Assembly: GCA_016290775.1 (NCBI GenBank)
Contig: JAEEVF010000001.1
Span: 496,001-560,000, forward strand
Direction: 5' to 3'
Source: Acetatifactor sp.
GTDB taxonomy: Bacteria > Bacillota > Clostridia > Lachnospirales > Lachnospiraceae
DNA length: 64,000 bases
The notes beneath the pieces are model-generated. The model ran no database searches. It saw only the letters and a list, made by a program, of their open reading frames with translations, and was not told the DNA's origin. Made by a program: the position numbers and the translations under genes. Positions 51,300-58,982 of this stretch are shown here, in pieces; the stretch's first letter is position 1; each line of letters starts with the position of its first letter.

Positions 51300-51986
51300 A
51301 TGGAACGGATCTTACTAGTGGAAGACAATGAGGCCATTGTGCTTGGCCTGAAATATCTGCTCGCGCAGGAAGGCTTTGAGACGAGGGTTGCAGTCACTGT
51401 CAGGGAAGCCAAGGAGGCACTTCGGGAAAAGGAAGGCTTTGATCTTGCGCTGCTTGACGTAATGCTTCCGGACGGTGACGGGTTCGAGCTTTGCAAGTAT
51501 ATGCGGGAGCGATTTGATATACCGGTGATCTTTCTGACGGCTAGAGAGGAAGAAAGCGACGTGGTGCGTGGATTTGACCTTGGAGCCGTGGATTACGTGA
51601 TGAAGCCGTTTCGAAATCGTGAGCTGATCTCGAGGATCCGCAATGGCCTTCGCAGGAAGGACGGGCAGGGCGCGGAGGATGGTAAAGCCCTGAAGTGCGG
51701 CGAGCTCATCTTAAACCCGGAGAGCGGGAAGGTTTTTGCGGGCGGCAAGGAGGTTGTTCTGACAAAGCTGGAATTCCGTATTCTTTCTGCAATGATGACG
51801 CATCCGAACAAAGTCTTTGGGCGTGAGGAGATCCTTGCTTCCGTGTGGGATCTCTACGGGAACTATGTCAATGACAACACGCTTTCCGTGACCATGAAAC
51901 GCATCCGCGAGAAGATCGGCGATTCCGACGGAAAGCTGATCAAGACCGTGCGCGGCATGGGTTATCGACTGGAAAAGAACGAATAA
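51300..51986 (+). CDS. OmpR-family response regulator
   Basis: The 228-residue regulator has a receiver domain (VEDN start, Asp in LALLDVMLPDGDG, Thr in FLTAR, Lys in MKPF) and a DNA-binding winged helix (LTKLEFRILSAMMTHPNKVFGREEIL). GGAGGA precedes the ATG at 51300. It is 61 bases downstream of its kinase gene and likely acts on the exporter genes upstream. Confidence 0.95.
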   Translation: MERILLVEDNEAIVLGLKYLLAQEGFETRVAVTVREAKEALREKEGFDLALLDVMLPDGDGFELCKYMRERFDIPVIFLTAREEESDVVRGFDLGAVDYVMKPFRNRELISRIRNGLRRKDGQGAEDGKALKCGELILNPESGKVFAGGKEVVLTKLEFRILSAMMTHPNKVFGREEILASVWDLYGNYVNDNTLSVTMKRIREKIGDSDGKLIKTVRGMGYRLEKNE

Positions 51987-51998
51987 TCCTAGAAAATA

Positions 51999-52021
51999 AG
52001 GGTTTCTTGCGGAAACCCCTT
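51999..52021 (+). terminator. Short hairpin after the response-regulator gene
   Basis: AAGGGTTTC pairs with GAAACCCCTT (one bulge) around a TTGCG loop. No T-tract follows, so termination is uncertain. The end of the right arm merges with the next -35 box. Confidence 0.4.
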
Positions 52022-52049
52022 GACAAACGAATCGAATGCATATTAAAAT
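52020..52049 (+). promoter_or_regulatory. Promoter of the TetR-family gene
   Basis: TTGACA and TAAAAT are separated by 18 bases. Confidence 0.65.
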
Positions 52050-52060
52050 AACAAGTGTTA
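52049..52060. promoter_or_regulatory. Small inverted repeat at the tetR start site, possible operator
   Basis: TAACA and TGTTA flank a two-base centre, right next to the -10 box, where a TetR-type repressor would bind its own promoter. Autoregulation is inferred from position only. Confidence 0.4.
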
Positions 52061-52101
52061 CAAAACGGATGCCTTAAGATGCGTTTTTAGCGCTTGTTTT
52101 T
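52050..52101 (+). terminator. Hairpin with T-tract in the tetR leader, possible attenuator
   Basis: AACAAG faces CTTGTT and, nested inside, AAAACGGAT faces ATGCGTTTT; seven or more T follow. It lies after the promoter and before the coding region, so it could stop transcription prematurely. Confidence 0.5.
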
Positions 52102-52118
52102 TTGTGGGAGGAATGACG

Positions 52119-52661
52119 ATGGCAAGGAAGGAAAGCATCACAAAGCAGATGATCCTGGACGTGGCTTTTGAAATGGCGCGCGAAGAAGGCGCACGGAGCA
52201 TTACGGCAAGACACGTGGCAGAGCGCGCGAATTGCTCCACGCAGCCCATTTTCCGTTCTTTTTTGAACATGGATGAGCTGACGGCGGATGTATATGACAG
52301 AGCAGTGGCCTTTTTCCAGGCATATTATGACGAATTCCCGAAGCCTCTCAAAGCGCCTTTTTGCAACCTTGGAATGGCCTACGTGGCCTTCGCGAGGGAG
52401 GAAAAGGAGCTCTTCCGCATGCTTTTTGTACCTGAAAAGCCAAGGAAGTCGCTGTATGAGATCTTGAATGGCGAGAGCGAAAACGTAAAGGCTGAGATCA
52501 TGAAGGCGAGGGAGCAGGGATGCGCTGATCCCGGTGCGCTTTTCATGAAGATCTGGATCTTTATCCATGGCGCGGCATGCATGGCAATGACGGGAGATTA
52601 TGACCTGTCGGATGATGAGACGAAGACCATGCTGGAGAATGTTTGCGAATCCTTTCTGTAA
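52119..52661 (+). CDS. TetR-family transcriptional regulator
   Basis: The 180-residue protein has the N-terminal TetR helix-turn-helix (ITKQMILDVAFEMAREEGARSITARHVAERANCSTQPIFRSF; residues about 6-50) and a helical ligand-binding domain. Among three in-frame candidates (GTG 52104, ATG 52113, ATG 52119), only the last stands at a normal distance from GGGAGGA. The target and ligand are unknown; no transporter other than the FtsX exporter is near. Confidence 0.9.
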   Translation: MARKESITKQMILDVAFEMAREEGARSITARHVAERANCSTQPIFRSFLNMDELTADVYDRAVAFFQAYYDEFPKPLKAPFCNLGMAYVAFAREEKELFRMLFVPEKPRKSLYEILNGESENVKAEIMKAREQGCADPGALFMKIWIFIHGAACMAMTGDYDLSDDETKTMLENVCESFL

Positions 52662-52698
52662 TGATTTGGGCACGAGAAAGGTACGATTGTAGAGCAAT

Positions 52699-54762
52699 AT
52701 GAAACATGTGATCGTGATCGGTGGCGGAGCGGCCGGAATGATGGCGGCATATGCCGCAGCCAAAGAAGGCGCAAGGGTCACCTTAATAGAAAAAAACGAA
52801 AAGCTTGGAAAGAAGCTTTTTATCACCGGAAAAGGACGGTGCAACGTCTGCAATGCCGCAAAGGACATGGAGACGCTTTTCCAGAATGTTTGCACCAATC
52901 AAAAGTTTTTATACAGTGCATTTTACGGCTTTGACAATGCGGCCGTGATGGAGTTGTTTGAGAAGGCAGGATGTCCCCTAAAGATTGAGCGCGGTGATCG
53001 CGTTTTCCCGGTTTCAGACCATTCCTCGGACGTGATCGCGGCGATGAAAAGGCTGTTGGACAAGGTACGCGTCAAGGTGCGCCTGAATGAAGCGGTGGAG
53101 GAAATCATCGCAAAGGACGGACACTTTGAAGCTGTAAGGCTTCGGGGCGGCGAGACCATCATGGCGGATGCATGCATTCTTTGCACGGGCGGCGTGTCCT
53201 ATCCAAGCACGGGTTCGACGGGAGACGGCTATGCTTTCGCAAAAGAGCTAGGGCATGAAGTAACGGCAACACATCCTGCATTGGTACCGCTGGAAACAGT
53301 GGAAACATGGCCTGAAGAAGTCATGGGACTCTCCCTGAAAAATGTGGGGCTTTGCATGACGCGTGGAAAGAAAACGCTTTATGAAGGCTTCGGCGAGATG
53401 ATGTTCACCCATTTTGGCGTGACTGGACCTTTGGTACTTTCCGCGAGCAGCTTTTATTATATGGGCTCGGGCAAGAAAGAAAAGGCCAAGAAGAATCAGG
53501 GCGGCGCGGACCAGGGCATGGCAGTCAAGGGAGAAACTAGCGGCGAGAAGACGCTGCTTTCCATTGATTTAAAGCCGGCTCTTGATGCGCAGCAGCTTGA
53601 CAGAAGGCTTCTTAGGGAGTTTGAGGAACATAAGGCAAAGCAGTTTAGGAATGCTCTTGGCGCCTTGTTTCCTTCAAAGCTGATCCCTGTGATGATCAGG
53701 CTCTCAGGGATCGATCCTGACAAAAAGGTATCGGAGATCAGCAAGGAAGAAAGACTTTCCTTTGGGCACCTCATCAAGCATCTGCCGCTTACCGTTAAAG
53801 GAACGCGAGGCTTTGTGGAAGCCATCATCACGCAAGGCGGTATTTCCGTAAAGCAGGTCAATCCCTCCACCATGGAATCGAAATTGGTTTCGGGGCTATA
53901 TTTTGCGGGTGAAGTGCTTGATCTTGACGCATTGACCGGTGGGTTCAATTTGCAGATCGCATGGTCCACGGGATATCTTGCCGGAACAAGCGCTGCGAAG
54001 GCCGAGCCTTTGAAGATCGAGTTTCCAAAGCCGCAAAGTAAGGAGAGCGCTTTGGACCAAGCCGAAGAGAAGCCAAAGACATTAAAAGGAGATCAGAAAA
54101 TGAGTTATAATATTGCAGTGGATGGTCCGGCGGGTGCAGGAAAGAGCACCATCGCAAAGCTTGTGGCGAAAGAAAAGGGGATCATTTACGTGGATACGGG
54201 TGCAATGTATCGTGCGATTGCGCTGTATATGCTCCGCGAGAACGTGGATCCCAAAGATATGAAAGCGATCATCGAAAAGTGTGCAGACGCAAACATAACG
54301 CTCGGCCATGAGGACGGCCAGCAGGTGGTATATCTGAACGGAGAGAACGTGAATGGTCTGATCCGCACGGAAGCGGTTGGGATCATGGCTTCCACGATCA
54401 GCGTGATCGCCGAGGTTCGTGCAAAACTTGTGGAAAAGCAACAGGCGCTTGCAAAGACGACGGACCTGATCATGGACGGCCGTGACATTGGTACTGTCGT
54501 GCTCCCTAACGCAGACTTGAAGATTTATCTGACCGCAAGCTCGGAAGTACGTGCAAAGCGCCGCTACGACGAACTCGTCGCGAAGGGCCAGGAATGCGAC
54601 CTCGCGCAGATCAAGGCAGACATTGAGGAGCGTGATTACCGCGATATGCACCGTGAGATCTCGCCACTCAAGCAGGCTGACGACGCAATCCTCGTCGACA
54701 CCTCCTACATGTCGATTGAAGAGGTTGTTTCCAGAATCCTCGAGTTGGCTGAAACGAAATAA
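52699..54762 (+). CDS. Fusion of a HI0933-like flavoprotein and cytidylate kinase
   Basis: The 687-residue frame joins two proteins usually encoded separately. Residues 1-435 are a HI0933/BaiN-type NAD(P)/FAD oxidoreductase: GGGAAGMMAAYAAAKEGA dinucleotide-binding motif, KLGKKLFITGKGRCNVCN, TGGVSYPSTGSTGDGY and FNLQIAWSTGYLAG near the end. Residues 436-467 are a charged linker with no stop codon. Residues 468-687 are a complete cytidylate kinase. The natural flavoprotein substrate is unknown. Either a true fusion protein is made or the kinase is also started internally (see the next entry). A sequencing change that removed the flavoprotein stop is possible. Confidence 0.85.
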   Translation: MKHVIVIGGGAAGMMAAYAAAKEGARVTLIEKNEKLGKKLFITGKGRCNVCNAAKDMETLFQNVCTNQKFLYSAFYGFDNAAVMELFEKAGCPLKIERGDRVFPVSDHSSDVIAAMKRLLDKVRVKVRLNEAVEEIIAKDGHFEAVRLRGGETIMADACILCTGGVSYPSTGSTGDGYAFAKELGHEVTATHPALVPLETVETWPEEVMGLSLKNVGLCMTRGKKTLYEGFGEMMFTHFGVTGPLVLSASSFYYMGSGKKEKAKKNQGGADQGMAVKGETSGEKTLLSIDLKPALDAQQLDRRLLREFEEHKAKQFRNALGALFPSKLIPVMIRLSGIDPDKKVSEISKEERLSFGHLIKHLPLTVKGTRGFVEAIITQGGISVKQVNPSTMESKLVSGLYFAGEVLDLDALTGGFNLQIAWSTGYLAGTSAAKAEPLKIEFPKPQSKESALDQAEEKPKTLKGDQKMSYNIAVDGPAGAGKSTIAKLVAKEKGIIYVDTGAMYRAIALYMLRENVDPKDMKAIIEKCADANITLGHEDGQQVVYLNGENVNGLIRTEAVGIMASTISVIAEVRAKLVEKQQALAKTTDLIMDGRDIGTVVLPNADLKIYLTASSEVRAKRRYDELVAKGQECDLAQIKADIEERDYRDMHREISPLKQADDAILVDTSYMSIEEVVSRILELAETK
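54100..54762 (+). CDS. cmk: Cytidylate kinase, internal start within the fusion frame
   Basis: From the ATG at 54100 the product is a normal 220-residue CMP/dCMP kinase: P-loop GPAGAGKSTIAK, YVDTGAMYRAIALYML, MDGRDIGTVVLP and YDELVAKGQECDL before the LID-like REISPLKQADDAI. AAAGGAG at 54086-54092, seven bases before this ATG, is better than the site at the frame's first ATG, so independent translation is likely. The enzyme phosphorylates CMP and dCMP. Confidence 0.9.
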   Translation: MSYNIAVDGPAGAGKSTIAKLVAKEKGIIYVDTGAMYRAIALYMLRENVDPKDMKAIIEKCADANITLGHEDGQQVVYLNGENVNGLIRTEAVGIMASTISVIAEVRAKLVEKQQALAKTTDLIMDGRDIGTVVLPNADLKIYLTASSEVRAKRRYDELVAKGQECDLAQIKADIEERDYRDMHREISPLKQADDAILVDTSYMSIEEVVSRILELAETK

Positions 54763-54768
54763 GGATTG

Positions 54769-54790
54769 TCTCAGTCTTTGCTGAGAATTA
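54769..54790 (+). terminator. Short hairpin after cmk
   Basis: TCTCAG and CTGAGA (six pairs) surround TCTTTG and are followed by ATTATTAA; a weak terminator at best. Confidence 0.4.
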
Positions 54791-54806
54791 TTAATACAAC
54801 CAATAC

Positions 54807-54879
54807 CTCGAGGGGAAGGGCCGGATGCTCTTTCTGGGTCGAAAGGTTACCAGAAAGAGCTTCCGGTCCTGGCCCCGAG
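54807..54879 (+). other. Strong long hairpin upstream of ispH
   Basis: The upper stem GCTCTTTCTGG/CCAGAAAGAGC has 11 perfect pairs above a 12-nt loop. Below it CCGGA/TCCGG and GGGG/CCCC continue the helix down to CTC/GAG at the base. No T-tract follows, so it is not a simple terminator. It ends 16 bases before the ispH start codon, and AGGAG at 54886-54890 lies just after it. A leader RNA, processing site or mobile palindrome are all possible. Confidence 0.6.
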
Positions 54880-54895
54880 TTGACTAGGAGCCCTT

Positions 54896-55759
54896 ATGAA
54901 CGTAGAACTTGCGAAATACGCCGGCTTTTGCTTTGGCGTAAAACGCGCAGTAGATACCGTACAAGAACAACTTAAAACAGGCAAGACAATATATACCTAC
55001 GGGCCCATCGTTCACAACGAAGAGGTTGTCAAAGAACTTGAAGAACAAGGCGTACGAGTGCTCAATACGAAGGACGAGCTCCTCGCCCTTACCCCTTCGG
55101 AAGGCGAACGCGTTGCCGTTGTCATCCGTGCTCACGGCGTTCCCAAAGAGATCATCGAGATCATTGAGAGCAAAGGCATCGAATGTATTGATGCCACCTG
55201 TCCCTTCGTGAAACGCATCCACCGCGTCGTGGAAGAGGGGAGCCTCGCCGGAAACCAGATTTACGTCGCAGGAAATCCCGGACACCCGGAGGTCGAAGGT
55301 ATCTGCGGATGGTGCCATGGAGAGGCAATTGTAGTGGAAACTCCCGAAGAAGCGCAAAAAATAAACTTTGATGACAAAAAACGGGGAATTCTTGTTGCTC
55401 AGACCACGTATAATTACAACAAATTTGATAATATAGTTGAAATCTATTCACAAAGCGGTTATAATGGTACTGTTGTGAATACTATCTGTAACGCAACACA
55501 AGAACGTCAGCAAGCCGCAAAAGAACTGGCAAAAAGAGCTGACGTAATGATCGTAATAGGAGGCAAGCACAGCTCCAATACAAGAAAGCTGTATGAGATC
55601 TGCAGCCAGGAATGTGCAAACACCTATTATATACAGACACTGGATGACTTGAGTTTGGTCTTACCGACAACTGTCCGCCTAGTGGGTATTACAGCGGGGG
55701 CTTCCACCCCAAACAAATTAATCGAGGAGGTTCAAAATTATGTCAGAATTAACTTTTGA
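54896..55759 (+). CDS. ispH: 4-Hydroxy-3-methylbut-2-enyl diphosphate reductase
   Basis: The 287-residue iron-sulfur enzyme makes IPP and DMAPP in the last step of the MEP isoprenoid pathway. The three cluster-binding cysteines are Cys12 (AGFCFGVKRAV), Cys102 (DATCPFVKRIH) and Cys198 (ICNATQERQQ); GASTPNKLIEEV is near the end. The 3' end overlaps the S1 gene by 20 bases in another frame. Many clostridia fuse these two into one protein; here they remain separate. Confidence 0.97.
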   Translation: MNVELAKYAGFCFGVKRAVDTVQEQLKTGKTIYTYGPIVHNEEVVKELEEQGVRVLNTKDELLALTPSEGERVAVVIRAHGVPKEIIEIIESKGIECIDATCPFVKRIHRVVEEGSLAGNQIYVAGNPGHPEVEGICGWCHGEAIVVETPEEAQKINFDDKKRGILVAQTTYNYNKFDNIVEIYSQSGYNGTVVNTICNATQERQQAAKELAKRADVMIVIGGKHSSNTRKLYEICSQECANTYYIQTLDDLSLVLPTTVRLVGITAGASTPNKLIEEVQNYVRINF

Positions 55760-56867
55760 ACAAATGCTGGAAGAATCTTTCAAGACAATTCATACTGGGG
55801 AGGTAGTTGAGGGTAAGGTCATTGACGTTAAGCCAGATGAGATCGTGCTGAACATCGGATACAAGTCTGACGGCATCCTGCCGAAGAGTGAATATTCCAA
55901 TGACGCATCCATCGATCTGACGCAGGCCGTAAAGGTTGGCGACACGATGGAAGTCAAGGTTCTCAAAGTAAATGACGGCGAAGGCCAGGTAGCTCTGACC
56001 TACAAGAGACTTGCCGCTGACAGAGGAAACAAGAGGATCGAAGAAGCCTTCAACAACAAGGAAGTCCTGAAGGCAACCGTAGCACAGGTGCTTGACGGCG
56101 GTCTTTCCGTTGTGGTTGACGAAGTTCGCATCTTCATCCCCGCCAGCCTGGTTTCCGATACTTATGAAAAAGATCTCACCAAGTTCGCAGGTCAGGAAAT
56201 CGAGTTCGTGATCAGCGAGTACAATCCTAAGAGAAGACGTTACATCGGCGACCGTCGTGCACTTCTGATGGAGAAGAAGGCTGAGCAGCAGAAGGCTCTG
56301 TTCGAGAAGATCCATGAAGGCGACATTGTTGAAGGCGTTGTTAAGAACATTACCGATTTCGGCGCATTCATCGATCTGGGCGGTGCAGACGGACTGCTTC
56401 ACGTTTCCGAGATGAGCTGGGGCCGCATTGAGCATCCCAAGAAGGTGTTCAAGGTTGGTGAGACCCGTAAGGTCCTGATCAAGGAGATCAATGGCAACAA
56501 GATCGCACTTTCCTTAAAGTTCGATGATGCAAATCCCTGGAAGAACGCAGCTGAGAAATATGCAGTAGGCAACATTGTAACCGGTAAGGTTGCAAGAATG
56601 ACTGACTTCGGCGCATTTGTTGAGCTGGAGGTTGGCGTTGATGCACTGCTTCACGTATCCCAGATCTCTAAGGAGCACGTGGAGAAGCCTGCAGACGTTC
56701 TTTCCGTAGGACAGGAAGTGACCGCAAAGGTTGTTGATTTCAATGAGGCTGACAAGAAGATCTCCCTGAGCATCAAGGCAATGTATGCTCCCGAGCCCAA
56801 GGCAGAGGATGACGGAGACGTGGTTCCCGTTGACATTGATGCAGTCATCGCTTCCGAAGAGCAATAA
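55740..56867 (+). CDS. rpsA: S1 RNA-binding-domain protein (ribosomal protein S1 homologue)
   Basis: The 375-residue protein has four S1 domains at about 17-87, 103-168, 187-255 and 272-341. The third and fourth are the best conserved (ITDFGAFIDLGGADGLLHVSEMSW and MTDFGAFVELEVGVDALLHV). It binds mRNA and may assist initiation, although the Firmicutes version is shorter than E. coli S1 (six domains). AGGAGG inside ispH serves its start, so the two genes are translationally coupled. Confidence 0.93.
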   Translation: MSELTFEQMLEESFKTIHTGEVVEGKVIDVKPDEIVLNIGYKSDGILPKSEYSNDASIDLTQAVKVGDTMEVKVLKVNDGEGQVALTYKRLAADRGNKRIEEAFNNKEVLKATVAQVLDGGLSVVVDEVRIFIPASLVSDTYEKDLTKFAGQEIEFVISEYNPKRRRYIGDRRALLMEKKAEQQKALFEKIHEGDIVEGVVKNITDFGAFIDLGGADGLLHVSEMSWGRIEHPKKVFKVGETRKVLIKEINGNKIALSLKFDDANPWKNAAEKYAVGNIVTGKVARMTDFGAFVELEVGVDALLHVSQISKEHVEKPADVLSVGQEVTAKVVDFNEADKKISLSIKAMYAPEPKAEDDGDVVPVDIDAVIASEEQ

Positions 56868-56878
56868 TCCGTAAAAAC

Positions 56879-56910
56879 CAAGGAGCTGCCAAGTTTTGGC
56901 GGCTCCTTTT
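56879..56910 (+). terminator. Terminator after the S1 gene
   Basis: AAGGAGC and GCTCCTT arms with an inner GCC/GGC pairing are followed by TTTT. Confidence 0.85.
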
Positions 56911-56928
56911 ATCGTTAGGGGATTTCCT

Positions 56929-57699
56929 ATGAATGATTATGAATACTTCAAAAGGGAAATTTATAAGCTGACGTCGATCGACCTAAATTGCTACAAGGAA
57001 CGACAGATGAAGCGTCGCATTGACACGATGATCCGGAACAAGAAGTTTGAAACCTATGAGAAATACATTCTGGCCATGAAGCAGAATCCATCCGTGTTTG
57101 ATGATTTCCTTAGCTACATGACGATCAATGTTTCGGAGTTTTACAGGAATCCTGAGCAGTGGGTCTTTCTTGAAAAAGAAGTGTTGCCGTACCTGTTCCA
57201 AAAGTTTGGAAAGAACTTAAAGATCTGGAGCGCAGCCTGTTCCACGGGAGATGAGCCTTATTCCCTTGTGATGACGCTTGCAAAGTATATGCCTTTGGCG
57301 CAGATCCAGATCTTAGCCACGGACATTGACAGAAGGGCCCTTGAAAAGGCAAAGATCGGTCTGTATGTTGATAAAAGCATTGAACATGTTCCGACTGATC
57401 TCAAGAAAAAGTATTTTACGCAAGTCGGTTCAAATTATAAGATCAAAGATGAGATCAAAAACAGGGTAACGTTTCAAAGACATGACCTGTTAAAGGATCC
57501 ATACCCGAGGGATTGTCATCTGGTGATCTGCAGGAACGTCTTGATCTATTTTACCGAAGATACCAAGGATGCATTGTTCCGCAGGTTTTACGACTGCCTT
57601 ATTTTTGGAGGAACCTTCTTTATCGGCAGTACGGAGCAGATCATGGACTATAAGGAAATTGGATATCAAAGAATGAATTCCTTCTTTTACGTGCGCTAA
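56929..57699 (+). CDS. cheR: CheR-type protein-glutamate methyltransferase
   Basis: The 256-residue protein has the small helical CheR N-terminal domain (KLTSIDLNCYKERQMKRRI) and a SAM-binding domain with WSAACSTGDEPYSLVM, ATDIDRRALEKAK and ICRNVLIYF. It methylates glutamates of chemoreceptors using S-adenosylmethionine. NVSEFYRNPEQW matches the TxFFR-type segment with a Ser-Glu variant. No other chemotaxis gene is adjacent. The start at 56929 follows AGGGGA. Confidence 0.95.
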   Translation: MNDYEYFKREIYKLTSIDLNCYKERQMKRRIDTMIRNKKFETYEKYILAMKQNPSVFDDFLSYMTINVSEFYRNPEQWVFLEKEVLPYLFQKFGKNLKIWSAACSTGDEPYSLVMTLAKYMPLAQIQILATDIDRRALEKAKIGLYVDKSIEHVPTDLKKKYFTQVGSNYKIKDEIKNRVTFQRHDLLKDPYPRDCHLVICRNVLIYFTEDTKDALFRRFYDCLIFGGTFFIGSTEQIMDYKEIGYQRMNSFFYVR

Positions 57700-57735
57700 A
57701 AAAGCCTTCTTTTATTCGAGAAAGAAGGCTTTTTC
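57697..57735. terminator. Bidirectional terminator between convergent genes
   Basis: AAAAAGCCTTCTTT pairs with AAAGAAGGCTTTTT across a short loop; A-run and T-run on both sides make it work on either strand for cheR and the minus-strand gene. Confidence 0.9.
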
Positions 57736-57737
57736 CT

Positions 57738-58844
57738 TTATGATCCGATGGAGGCAAGGTGACTTAAGACGTGGGAAGCATAAGTTGCAAAGGCTTCGCG
57801 GTCCCTCTTCATTTCATCCGTGAGTTCGAAGAAGAGGTCGTGATCCTCGTAGCTTCGCTTAAAGAACGGCATGAACAAAGCGTCCCATTCGAGAAGATAT
57901 GCGGAATGCTTCCTTGTGTAGCAATTGCGTGCCGTCGCATTTTCGCGATGATCCTTATCGACAAAGGAACCGACAGACTGGTGTAATGCCATGTCCTCCT
58001 TGGGAAGATAATAATATTCCTTGTAGTTGGAATAAAAGTATTTTAGTTCTTCCTCATAGACTGGGACGCGAAGCGTAAGTGTGTCGCCGGAAAGCCTGGC
58101 ATAAATGCCTTCCTTTTGAACGCTGACCTCTTTTGGAACAGGCACCGCAAGTGTCGCATAGATCATGAGTTCCGTTCTTCGATTGCCGTTTACGTCAAGG
58201 TAATGATTGGCCTGCACCTTTTGCGCCGTAAGGCTTTCGTGAAAGGCGTCAAAATAGGAAAGGATGGGAAGGATCTCAAGCATGCCGAGTATGTCTTCGC
58301 GGTTATGCAAAAGAAGCGTGTCGCAGGTTTCCTGCGTGGGGTGAGATACGAAGTCCTGATAAAAGGCGATCAGTTCGCCTCCGCTGAAGCGATCCTCCCG
58401 ATCGATGGAAAGAAAGCTTTCGATCGTCTTTTGCTTTAAGTTTAACAGGCCAAGGAACGCTTTGTATGGGAAAATGCGGCGGTAGATATCGCAGCCGCTA
58501 AAGCCGTCAAGACTGTAGGGAAGCTCTAGCTGAGCGCATTTTTGCGTAAGGTAAGGCAGGTCAAACTGGTTGCCGTTGAAATGGAAAAGAAAGCTTCGTT
58601 TTTCGGCAAAGGAAAAGAAAGCATCTAAAATATCCTTTTGCTGCGAGGGATTCTCGGCCATCCACTGGATCACGCGCCAGCTGCCTTCGGAATAATAGGC
58701 ACAGCCGATGAGATAGAGATTGGAACTTCGCGCCGTAAAGCCGGTTGTCTCAATGTCAAGAAACAAAGCCTGCTCCTTTGGGCAAAGGTGCTCGATGGGG
58801 TATTGCAGGATGAAATTTTCGATGGCCTGAAAGGTCACTTTCAT
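57738..58844 (-). CDS. YprB-like RNase H-fold exonuclease (DEDD type)
   Basis: The 368-residue protein has an N-terminal ribonuclease H-like domain. LFLDIETTG gives the first catalytic acid pair, FHFNGNQFDLPYL the second motif, and HNREDILGMLE the late acidic residue, as in YprB and related DEDD 3'-5' exonucleases. The C-terminal 150 residues are unassigned. This is the only minus-strand gene in the window. GTGAGG lies at normal distance before its ATG. The nucleic acid substrate is unknown. Confidence 0.85.
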   Translation of the reverse strand: MKVTFQAIENFILQYPIEHLCPKEQALFLDIETTGFTARSSNLYLIGCAYYSEGSWRVIQWMAENPSQQKDILDAFFSFAEKRSFLFHFNGNQFDLPYLTQKCAQLELPYSLDGFSGCDIYRRIFPYKAFLGLLNLKQKTIESFLSIDREDRFSGGELIAFYQDFVSHPTQETCDTLLLHNREDILGMLEILPILSYFDAFHESLTAQKVQANHYLDVNGNRRTELMIYATLAVPVPKEVSVQKEGIYARLSGDTLTLRVPVYEEELKYFYSNYKEYYYLPKEDMALHQSVGSFVDKDHRENATARNCYTRKHSAYLLEWDALFMPFFKRSYEDHDLFFELTDEMKRDREAFATYASHVLSHLASIGS

Positions 58845-58876
58845 GGATTTGCCTCACAATCCCTTGATTTTCCATA

Positions 58877-58885
58877 AGTATAGCA
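58877..58885 (-). promoter_or_regulatory. Extended -10 promoter of the YprB-like gene
   Basis: On the minus strand TGCTATACT (TG, one base, TATACT) lies about 35 bases upstream of the start codon. The 138-bp divergent region also must hold the rnf promoter, but the AT-rich stretch 58900-58940 gave no unambiguous -35/-10 pair. Confidence 0.45.
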
Positions 58886-58982
58886 GAAATTCGATTTTAA
58901 AGGTAGTATTTTGTTGAAAAAAATAGTATAGTAATAAATGGATTTGAATTGATGAGAACTCTTAGAAAGGAGTGGAACATAG

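Noticed and set aside
54896..56867. IspH-S1 fusion protein
   Set aside because: The two genes are in different frames, and each has its own start and stop; the overlap is only 20 bases.
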